A DNA stretch of 64,000 nucleotides from contig OZ024785.1 in assembly GCA_964017065.1 (NCBI GenBank), positions 2,747,142-2,811,141 of the forward strand. The letters are read 5' to 3'. Made by a program: the position numbers and the translations under genes. Origin of the DNA: Haliclona indistincta (taxonomy: Eukaryota; Porifera; Demospongiae; Haplosclerida; Chalinidae). The notes beneath the pieces were generated by a model. The model ran no database searches and was not told where the DNA came from. It saw only the letters and a list, made by a program, of their open reading frames with translations. Shown here piece by piece: positions 49,747 through 59,922 of this stretch; positions within the stretch are counted from its first letter, which is position 1, and the number at the start of each line of letters is the position of its first letter.

Positions 49747-51703
49747 ATGTTGTCTTTTCCTGTAAGTCTGGTCTTATTCTGGAGCGGTACAGTGATTACT
49801 TTGACTCATGGTTCGCCGCTAATCCGTGGTCCAGAACCAATGGTTGCTGTCAAACCGATCGGTTCCTGGGTGAAGTTCAAGTGTGTAGTGAATATAACTG
49901 AGCTACCACCAGGCTCGACTTTTTTGTTATTCGACAAGTGGAGAGTAGATGGTAACAAATGTAGTCGTTACCCGAAGTTCTGGGCGAACGGACCGATAAT
50001 GTTTACTACCTTTGAGCGACCTGTAACAATAAACTATATCCGGCCTGTATCAGTTCAGTGTGGGTTTTTCGTAGCTTACAGCAGAACGCGAATTTATGGT
50101 ATCGCAAGTCAATTTGGTTCTCTAACAGCCTATGGTAAGATAATTATAGCTATGCAGGCTATAGCATCATCTCCATTTCTCTGCAGGAGCTCCTGATCCT
50201 CCGACAAATCTCAAGGCAGCAGTACAGACCAACAATGCTCTTACTTTATCATGGGAGCCTCCAATATTTCTGTACTCTGAAAGTGAAGTACAACTACAAT
50301 ACACAGTCAGAGTGACCAATACTAACACTGGCACTATCACGGTCTTCGATACTTCCTCCACCAAAATCACTATTGGTAGACTAATTTTAAAAGCATCAGT
50401 GTGCGACTTTGTCTTGTTCAGTGTCACAGCTAGTAATCCTGCTGGAAGAAGCAGACCAGCCAATCTCACTACACCAGTGACATTTGCAGGTAGCTATGCA
50501 GTATTATTTATAATGAATCTCGTGTACAGCGGTTTTATTACTCCTTGCAAGAAAGATTTGAGTGTAAAGCGTCACCTTGCAGTCACCAATGTGTCAGATC
50601 ACTGGTATTTATTCACACAATGGAGAATGATCAAAGACTTAATCACATTTTAACGCATTAGTGCTCCACGCTTTACGGTCTACGCTCTACGGTTTACGCT
50701 TTACCATTGCAAGAAGTAATAAAATCGCTGTACTTCTCACCATAGATGTAGATGTAAACGTGACGACTTCGATCAATGGATCAACACATCATAGCGTAAG
50801 TCACTGATAGCATTTTATGCCAGGTGATAATGTATGTTTTTAAGTCTGCAACAGACTTTGGCAGTGTCAATGTATCTATTGAATTGGTAAATGCAGGCAA
50901 GATCACAGTCACTGCTGGTAGGAAGCAGTGTAAGAGCAAATCTATATCATCGGTATCTCTGGATCGCACTGCACGTATGTTACTATCATTGTCACTCTGC
51001 AATGACTACCAAACAATGCCTAGTCCACAATATTAATAATAGTGCACTTACTTGGTGAATAAACTATAGATAGAAGCAAGCTAGGATATTGCAGGGTTGT
51101 CAGTGACATTATCTCTGTTTATTATCTGTTTATAAACATTGACGGCTTTGAATGTCATAGTTACAATGTAAAATTTCAAGTTAGAGTTTATAAATTCATA
51201 AGAAGCCGCTGATATAGGGACTCTTGGCTCTCTTCATTTGAAATCCCATCTCTTTTACTTATGCAAGCATCATTCCTGCACTTTCTTACTTACATTGTAC
51301 AGTGAAACCTGTCTTAAAGACCACTTGTGTAATAAGACCACCTCTTATTTTATTTAGGCCACAATTTTTGATCATTCTATTATGATTTAAAAATTTTATA
51401 GGCACTCTCTAGGCCCCAAATTTTGGTCCAAAGAGTGGTCTTATTAAGCAGGTTTCACTGTACCATTTACATTAATTATTGTTAATTTATTACTCAGGTT
51501 CAAGTCACACAAAAACAGCAAAATTACTTGAAAAACGAAATGGAACATGCTACACTTGTCCTGTTTGGATAAAAGCACTCACAGTCTTGTGCACATTACT
51601 GGTGGTGCTATTAGTGGTAGTAATTGGAGCTTTCTGTCTGTGGAAAAAGAAACGAAGCAAAGAAATCAACTCTTCTATTAAAGTAAATCATTTGTTAACT
51701 TAA
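49747..51703 (+). CDS. R3: complete FN3-domain single-pass membrane protein
   Basis: Exons 49747-50134, 50187-50489, 50746-50795, 50824-50974 and 51498-51703 have GT-AG introns and sum to 1098 nt (365 aa). Residues 1-22 form a signal peptide (MLSFPVSLVLFWSGTVITLT). A Cys-containing, possibly Ig-like module follows (residues about 23-129). A clear FN3 domain is in exon 2 (PDPPTNLKAAV..., LSWEPP, ASNPAGRSRP). Exons 3-4 form a membrane-proximal module like R1's second and third exons. The membrane span is LTVLCTLLVVLLVVVIGAF, with a short basic tail KKKRSKEINSS. No signalling domain is in the tail. Membrane spans of R1 and R3 differ in sequence. Probably a cell-surface adhesion or recognition protein (inference). 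Confidence 0.82.
51300..51460. mobile_element. 161-bp TA-flanked MITE in the R3 intron
   Basis: CAGTGAAACCTG...CAGGTTTCACTG inverted ends with TA on both sides, consistent with a pogo/Tigger or Tc1/mariner-type MITE. Internal homologous strings are AAGACCAC and GTGGTCTT. Confidence 0.85.
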
Positions 51704-52856
51704 GTGTTCAGTATGACTTTCTTCATTTTTAAGCAAATTAAAGGTAAGTATATTAAATCAAACTGTGAAATTATTAATCGGCTGCTAGTAATGAGAAACA
51801 TGAGCCTCTCAAACCAAGATAAGGTCAGTATTACTACAGTACTATAGACTTGATCTTGCGCAGCATTTCAAGATGATGCATGACATGATTCATAGTTATT
51901 GGATGATGATAACCATTTCTTTCCTTGACAGGTTTGAGCAACAACCAGCGAGTGTATCTACTGCTGAAGTTGATCATCATGTTGCTGTGCACCAACACTG
52001 CATGTTTAGTTAGGTTAATTTTGCTTTTACTTGTAGTATCAGTTGTTGTGTTACTGCTGTCATGCTGTAAGGAATCACTCATTCTTGCACTCCATGCTCA
52101 CTATTCAGTGCAATTAATTTTGATTTTTGAATCATGACCTAACGTTGCGCCTGGTGAAGGAATGTGCTACCATCGATGACCAGTATACAATCATTGTATT
52201 CAAGTGCTGCAACAGGTTTCCAAGCTTGGACACTCTGCAAGCAACAATTGTCCACAACCAGGAAATGAACCAAGTGTTCTAACTAGTGTACAATCAAGGT
52301 CATGTCACATGCGCAACTTGTACACTACCAGTACATTCTTGGTATTCTTTTGTTCACTAATTGATCACCAGCACTGCTATTGGACCACATTCTTGTTCAC
52401 TAGAGGTGCTCCGAGTATGGTCACTACCATGCATGCTAATCCCGTTTTGAAGGTAAATTTTTTAAAATGTATATTATTACAACAAACCATAAACATATTC
52501 AGTGTTTAGTGCTAAGTGATCAGTGTTCCAAATTGTATTGACCTATCAGATAAGAGACAGGTATGTACCAAGTTTTCTAATCCTCCATTGTGAATGGTTG
52601 TACATGTACCTCTGCTAGAACTTCTCTGTCTAAATTATAAGAGATTTACAAACAATGGCTGAATAGATTATCACTGGATTCTGACCTGCCGCTACTGATT
52701 GCTTGATGGTCCATTTTGGCGCCATTTGTTGGTCGGGGTCTGTGAGCTAATTCTCCAAGATGACGAACCTTCCTTGCCATTAAAACATTGTCCTTCTTCA
52801 ACTTGGCTTCATGGCGCTCATCGATTATTTCCAGAAATTGCATTAATTCTGCATAC
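51704..52856. other. Region downstream of R3
   Basis: A plus frame at 51925-52137 encodes a hydrophobic span (LVRLILLLLVVSVVVLLLS) and could be a decayed receptor exon; splice support is weak. Nothing else recognised. Confidence 0.3.
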
Positions 52857-53246
52857 ACAAGAAAATTAAAAAGATTTCTATCGAAATCAAAAGGATGTAT
52901 AGGGCTGTGAAATCTACCACTGGTCCACAATGTAAACTAACAAGGAACAAGCATGGAATGGTAACACGATTGACTTGCTAACAGACCATAGATCCCTACA
53001 TCAGTGGCTGCTGTGGTTGGCTATAGCTAGTTCAGCTATTTGCTGTCGACTGACACCTATAACGTGCATTCAGCTTGTGACAAAATATTGATCTTATGTA
53101 CAGCCACAGATGTAGGGATCTATATGGTCTGTTAGCAATTCAATCGTGTTACCATTCTATGCTTGTTCCTTGTTAGTTTACATTGTGGACCAGTGGTAGA
53201 TTTCACAACCCTACATCCTCGATAGAAATCTTTTTAATTTTCTTGT
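52857..53246. mobile_element. Fold-back element with about 150-bp arms
   Basis: Arms at about 52857-53010 and 53101-53246 are close reverse complements, for example GATCCCTACATC versus GATGTAGGGATC and CAAGAAAATTAAAAAG versus its complement. A 90-base spacer separates them. No ORF. Target duplication not identified. Confidence 0.8.
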
Positions 53247-53330
53247 TTGTGTCCTTTGTGTCCTTGTTTGGGTCCTTTCCAAAAAGATTCTCTGAGTTCA
53301 GTTCAAGGAGCTGTGTTCAATGTATTTTTA

Positions 53331-54411
53331 TATATTTTTAATTTCTTTTTATAATTATAATAATTTTTTTACTAAAAATTATTTTTAATGTAATTACCAT
53401 GGTAAGCAAGGAAAAATAAATTAAGATAAAAAAAATTATAGCAAAGTTAGGCAGCAGCAGACGAACAAGGAATCGAACCAATAACTGAGGCAGCGTTACC
53501 CCTCTGAACTGCCATGGAAAGTCTTTGATACAAATATAGGCCAAACTTTTCTTCACCAGTTTCATGAGCACATCTAGAGCCAAGTTCTTTGATGAGAGAT
53601 GCTGCAGCAGGGCCCATGGCTCCAAAGGTCTCAATGGCAACTGGGACAGTGATATTGACAGGAGAGATGTGAAAGTTTGTCCGACTTCTTCTCCTCAGCC
53701 AGTGCTGCCACACGACCTGCTCCACCTGTAGCCCGACTTCGATAGGATACAGCAAGAGTATCGGGGCATGTGGCATCCCAAACCAGGGGACGACCGAATC
53801 GCCAAGGAACAAGCCATCAGGGCGAGATCCATCTGTACTTGAGAGACCTGATGGCTCTAGTCTTGAGGGAATCTTGGCTGCAGTGAGGGCTCGGTGAAGA
53901 ATGTCATTAACAGAAGCATGTCTTGAGTGTCTTCCCTCACTGTACCTACAGCTGACCCATGACGACACAGATGAGGAGCACAAATGTCAGTTCCCAATCT
54001 CAACCCAACAGCAATTCTGAGGGAACTGTCATCCACAGTCTTAGACCAAGAGATGACACAGGGAGAGCCTGGAGCCAAGCTCCAGAGGCCTTAGACCTCA
54101 CTGCCAGCAATCTTGTACGGTCAGTGTCATCAAGTGCAGAGGCAAGCAAGGTAGAAGCATCCAAAGTTGTGAGAACTGAATCCCACTTGCTTTGTAAAGC
54201 TGCATCCTCATCTTGTGGAGGGCTGAAGGAGTGGCCTTGTGACCACAAAGACAAAGCTGAATCAGCGGCAGGGGTAGGTAAGCAATGGAGGGAAGGGATG
54301 ATGGCTGAAACTAAATCTTGATGGCTGAAACTAAATCTATAATAATTATAGACACAACACAAAATAGCAAAATGCTAATACAGGGTGTAATGTCTTTGTA
54401 CTAACTACAAA
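53331..54411 (-). pseudogene. Retroelement fragment: C-terminal region of an RT polyprotein
   Basis: Minus-strand frames 54362-54000, 54078-53857 and 53983-53447 overlap and together carry WLQALPVSSLGLRL, IAVGLRLGTDICAPH, RHASVNDILHRAL, GSRPDGL and VPVAIETFG...QRLSMAVQRGNA. I recall this pattern from the region downstream of the reverse transcriptase in invertebrate retroelements. At least three frame shifts are needed, so it is dead. It splits the ZNF flank module: TTCAATG at 53320 and GGGCATTGTGACTTACAGG at 54412 belong to the two halves. Confidence 0.65.
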
Positions 54412-54823
54412 AGAGGGCATTGTGACTTACAGGTAGAAGTTGAATAATGAATGCCGTCGGCATTGAACTTCATATGATGAAGAAGAGCGCATTCTCAGAG
54501 CGCATTCAAGCTGAAAGAAAAAGCAAATGAGATAGCACATGACTTCGTTACTAAATTTAAATTGCCGCTCGTGGATGTTCCATTTCCAGACTGTAGACTA
54601 AACAACTTTAGCAGCAGCCGGCTGAAGATGAGACTTCAGCACTATGGGTACACTAGAGCTCGCCCACACACTGCAACATAACCTGGGTACCTGGGTACGA
54701 GGCTACATAAGCCCCTACTAAACATGAGCCCCTCCCTGTACTGACTGCACATTGCAAATAATTGGTATCAATAATTATTTAGACAGCTGCAACACAGAAA
54801 TGTCCATGGATAAAATGAGCAAA
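54412..54823. repeat. Flank module and minisatellite remnant downstream of ZNF-J
   Basis: It continues the module split by the retroelement, then a damaged TACGAGGCTA end and one or two 26-bp minisatellite units (54706-54745). It matches 32360-32777 next to ZNF-G. Confidence 0.65.
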
Positions 54824-57628
54824 TCATTGTCCTCGTTTCTTTCCAGTATGGGTGCGGTTATGTACTCGGAGATTTGAAAGCCGATTGAAGCATTTCCCAC
54901 ATTCTGTACATGAGTATGGTTTCTCTCCAGTATGGGTGCGGTTATGTACTCGGAGACTTGAAAGCTGAGTGAAGCACTTCCCACATTCTGTGCATGAGTA
55001 TGGTTTCTCTCCAGTATGGGTGCGGTTATGTCTTTCGAGACTTGAAAGCTGAGTGAAGCACTTCCCACATTCTGTGCATGAGAATGGTTTCTCTCCGGTA
55101 TGGATACGGTTATGTACTCGGAGATGTGAAAGCCGAGAGAAGCATTTCCCACATTCTGTACATGAGTACGGTTTCTCTCCAGTATGGGTGCGGCTATGCT
55201 TTTGTAGACTTGAAAGCTGAGTGAAGCACTTCCCACATTCTGTGCATGAGTATGGTTTCTCTCCAGTATGGATACGGTTATGTACTCGGAGATTTGAAAG
55301 CCGAGTGAAGCACTTCCCACATTCTGTGCATGAGTATGGTTTCCCTCCAGTATGGGTGCGGATGTGTTTTGTCAAATCGCTAGTCCGTTTGGTAGAGTAG
55401 GAACAGTGTGGGCATTGGTGCAACCTCTTGGTTTGGAGACGACCAGTTCGACACTTGTCTTTAACTTGATCAGTTACTGATTGAATGTGCGTTTGTCTAC
55501 TGAAGGAGTGAGAACGGATGTGACGTTTTAAGACTCGATGCTTTGTTGCAGAGTAAGGGCAGTGTGGGCTCTGGTGTGACTTGCTTGAAAGAGATTGAGA
55601 TGAACAACCTTCCTCAGATGGTCCAGACCTTACTGCATCAACAGGTTCTTCAGTATTCACTGTTTGGGTGTGGTCAGTGGTAATCTGCTGTTGTACAATA
55701 GATTATTAGGGACGATAAAGAAGAAAAGCAAAAACACTGCCTACCTCTTCATAAAAATCTTTGTCCTCACTCTCGGACCCATTCCAGTCCTCACTCTCGG
55801 ACTCATTCCAGTCCTCACTCTCGGACTCATTCTCGTCCTGGTCCTCATTCTCTCCTAGCACATTCTCATCCATGCTCTCATCATGTTCCTCAGCCGTCAG
55901 TTCGTTCTCCATCATCACTGGCTCACAATCTGTCTCCTGACCTCTCTGTGCTGTTTGATGACTCTTACAGACAATACCATGGATACTAGTGTTTGCCACA
56001 CCCACATCACGGCTAGCCTGGATAACACGCTGTACTGTAGACTCATCTAAATGTGCAAAAAGTTGAAGTAGAACAATGTAAATTATCACTCACAAACAGT
56101 CTCTACTGTGACCAGTTCAATGAGAGGGTTGAGTGAGTGTATCTGATCACTGACAACTGATAGCTCCTCAAATAGCTCACCCAGTCTCTGATAATAGAGA
56201 GAGACAGTGCAGCAGGCAGGGTGAGCAGGGTTGGTACCTTATCATGACTCTCACTGCTTTCCTCATCTCTCATCTTGTGTATGCACACACACGTTACAAT
56301 GGAGTGTCGTAGCTGTAGCAAGTACTGTAGCTTCACATCACTCCACTCCTGTTGCCGCTCCTCAAGGCCACGCCTCTTCTTGTTGACTGCATCCTTTGTG
56401 ACTAGCTGTATACACTCTGAACAGACCATCACAGTACATGCTAGTATAGTGTCTCAGCTAGCCACACCTTCCATAGTGTCCAAGATACTGATGGCTGCCT
56501 CTAAGTGCGTGTCCTGGTCTGCAGTATTGAGCTCTGAGAACACATCATAGTACTTCTATGAATGAGAGAGAAAGAGTGTCACTCACACTCGCTCGCCTAC
56601 TCACTTGCTCGCTCACTCACCTTGCCTATTGTATCAATCCAGTGTTGTTCATGATTGATCAATGTTGACAATGTTCTCCATCGATCCTTTAACCCCTTCA
56701 ACTCCGACCTGCTTTCTCTCAAATGTTCTCTCACTTCTGTCTCCTGTATTCGTTGCTCTATCGCACTGTTCTCAAGATTGCATAATCTCTCATTCAGCTG
56801 CTCCTGTCTCCCAAGGTTAGTGAACTTCTTTGTCTTCAAGTCTCTCATTGTTGCTGTGAACTCCACATCGAAATTATACATGGCATCATGTAAATCACTC
56901 TTGAGTTTCTCTGTGTGAGTACATTAGTACATCAGTATATTGTGTGACGTGTGTCTCTTACTGATCTTGTCTGCAATACTCTCATACGCAGCTCTCTCCT
57001 GCTCCACAATCTCCCTCTCCTTCTCCACTAGCTTCAATGCTTCAACACGTTGCTTCTCTAGTTCCTCAAGAGTCACTTTATCCACTTCCTTCTGCTCTCT
57101 CCTCTTCACCAGCTCACAGTTCCTCACAGCTTCTTCAACTGCCTTCTCTGAAAGGATCGAGAGGGGACATCATGAGCTGATTATAACATGATGCTGTACC
57201 TGAGCATTGTTCACATTTCTTTAACTCCTCTCTCGTCCTGTCTTCCTCTCGCTCTGCTAAACTATTCAAGTAGCTCTTGAAAGCTCTGCCATACTCGTCC
57301 AGTGCTGGTGTGTGTTGGACCAGTCGACTATATTGGTAGGCAAGGTCAAGATGGTTGAGTACTTGAGTGGGTGTAACTGTTGGGAGTTTGTGAGTACTAG
57401 CTAGTGAAAGGACCTGGTCAATCTTGGCTAGCAGTTGGTGAGGAATGGCTGAAGAGGAGAGAGGATCACCCAAGCTACAACCTGTGCTAGATATGCTAAC
57501 CATCGCCACGTGTAGATGTTTCTGATACATAGCGACGTCGAGCGGACAGATCGTTCACTATACGAGGAAGACAACATTACTAGTAACACTATACACCAGG
57601 TAGACTCACAACGTGCACTAGAAGACAT
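54824..57628 (-). CDS. ZNF-J: complete cluster member with seven intact fingers
   Basis: ATG at 57626-57628 (MSSSA...), second exon [13 protein letters not shown], then the [40 protein letters not shown] and LGELFEEL exons in order, all open. The acidic exon (about 55750-56050) has three NESESEDW units, one with NGSESED. The finger exon ends at 54824 with one degenerate and seven intact C2H2 fingers; the first linker is TGGKPY instead of TGEKPY. Contact residues include RSNV, QSSK, RSHV and QSSR types. It is the closest paralog of ZNF-G, including the flank. Confidence 0.8.
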
Positions 57629-57686
57629 CTAAGGTGCCAGTACATGTACAGTAGTCGTCACTCAACTGACTCGGATGCCTCAAATG

Positions 57687-57712
57687 CGCACACGTGCTTA
57701 TGGGCGTGCTGG
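57687..57712 (-). promoter_or_regulatory. Conserved upstream block of ZNF-J
   Basis: GCGCACACGTGCTTATGGGC followed by GTGCT. The GCGCGC/AAATTTAAAG part is missing because the sequence jumps to the GGCATGTACTGTACG region. Confidence 0.4.
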
Positions 57713-59605
57713 CATGTACTGTACGTACAACCCTGCTATTGTACCTGACTACCTTCAAGAACGTCCTAAGGGACTATCCTACACACGAGCTAGACAGACC
57801 AGATCTGTCTAACTGGGTACTGCAACTTGCAGTGGAAGACATCTACTCGCCATTTTGGGGTACTCCTCTTTCGAGGAGGTGAATATGGATGTGACGTGTA
57901 TGCCTCTATTCGGTGTGCAAATTTGAAACTTTAAAGTAAGGTACTCCTGACCTACTGTCTAAACTCACAATGTACATACTATTTCAGCTGTAAACTATTT
58001 AGAAAGAAGACTAGCATCTGGCTTTCTGACTTATTCGATGGTCTTCTTTTAGCAGGCTCTTCTAGTCAATCCAATCATTTATCAGCTGGAAGTATGCTAC
58101 TCTGTTCAGCTGGTGAGTGTAGCTTTCACTTCATTTGCTCATTCACTCCCTCACTCATTGATGTCTGCTCCTTATGCACAGATCTATTGACCAAGACACA
58201 GCTAGCTGAGTAGAGGAAGCAGAAGTGAGATAATGTTTGAGACTGAAACAAGGTCAGAGTTGAAGGGGTTAAAGGATCGATGTGAACACTGTCACAACAT
58301 TGATGAAGGACTGTACTGTGCTGCTGCCTATTCAAACTATACTCATGCACTTAACAAGTTGAGCAAGTTAATTTCGAGAGTCATCAAGTTGTATACATGA
58401 GAGACAGAATCTGGAACGAAAAACATGCATCAATAAACAATGGTAAGAGCTGACAGTGACACCATGATGTGACTGACAAAGCGGCTCCAGCTTGATGTAC
58501 AAGGATTGTATCACCTTCGATAGGCAAGCATTGTCTAGTTATGTCTTGCGCATTCCAGTATCTTGTTTACAACTGGTTTAACCAAACCTGTAGACCATCT
58601 GCTGTGCTGTCAAAATGATACATAATTCATATAGTCTCTTCCAGTATTAGCCGGAGGTGCAGATACACATGTTAATAATCATTGTCGAAATACATCATCA
58701 TTATGGCTTGTTGAAATTGTTGATCATTCTTCCGTGGTATCTTATACACTTTTTACAGTTTTTACAACTCCTTAAGAAGATGCTTTAATTTTGGTTCAGA
58801 AGTCATCATGCATGCTTTACAATATACTATCAATGCTCAAGGTGTTAGGTATGTATGATGAATTGAATAATGATAACACACTCACTGTTGATGGTTGAAT
58901 CAATTACTGTTCACAGAGACTGCAGGAAACTATGGGTTTTGTTAGAAGTGATAGTTTCGTGTCTCATTCTGTTGTTTGTAGCATTGTCAATGCCTAGCTC
59001 CACATGTGTTCTCTCAATGTAAGGCATCTCATGAACACATGCTAAACAATTTTCAAACTTCTTACACAAAACTATCCAGAAAGTGAATACTTTTAATAGT
59101 AGATCATCTTATTTTGCTTGTGATTGTTTTAATAACAATAATAATTCTCAGTTGTCATGATAGAAGTATCATTCATGAGAATGCGTTGAGAAGAGTAAGT
59201 AGTTATTTGTGTCCCTACTACTATTTCTTCTATTGCAGTGTTTAACAATTAGAGCTAGTATAGATTCTCTGAGTTCACTTCAAGGAGCTGTGTTCAATGC
59301 ATTCTACATTGTGACTAACAGGTAGAAGTTGAATAATGAATGCCGCCGGCATTGAACTTTAAATGATGAAGAAGAGTTCATTCTCAGAGAAAAGATGAAG
59401 CTAAAAGAAATAGCAAATAATTATTAATGAGATAGCAAATGACTTCGCTACTAAAGTTAAGTTGCTGCTCATGCATGTTCAATTCCAGACTGTAAATCGT
59501 AGAAAATATAAAGACTAAACAACTTTGAGGCTAGCAGTAGTGCCGACTGAAGATGAGACTTCAGCACTATGGGCTTGAGCAATACTAGAGTTCGCCCACA
59601 CACCG
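57713..59605. other. Intergenic region between J and K
   Basis: 57713-58800 matches 42215-43320; 58815-59600 is the flank module with the 60-bp inversion at 58917-58976. No gene seen. Confidence 0.6.
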
Positions 59606-59818
59606 AAACATAAGCCCCTCCCTGCCCCTACTAACATGAGCCCCTCCTTGTCCCTACTAACATGAGCCCCTCCCTGTCCCTACTAACATAAGCCCCTCCC
59701 TGCCCCTACTAACATGAGCCCCTCCTTGTCCCTACTAACCTGAGCCCCTCCCTGTCCCTACTAACATGAGCCCCTCCCTGCCACTACTAACATGAGCCCC
59801 TCCCTGTCCCTAGTAACT
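59606..59818. repeat. 26-bp minisatellite downstream of ZNF-K
   Basis: About eight copies, with a higher-order pattern of CCTGCCCCTACT, CCTTGTCCCTACT and CCTGTCCCTACT variants. Confidence 0.93.
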
Positions 59819-59922
59819 GCACATCAGTATTATGCGAGAAATTATGACAGCAAATAATTGGTTTTGATAATTATTTAGACAGCTGCAACACAGAAATGTC
59901 CATGGATATCCAAATGAGCAAA

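Noticed and set aside
52646..52930. 94-codon minus-strand frame near the fold-back element
   Set aside because: It overlaps a fold-back arm and shows no recognisable domain or splice context.
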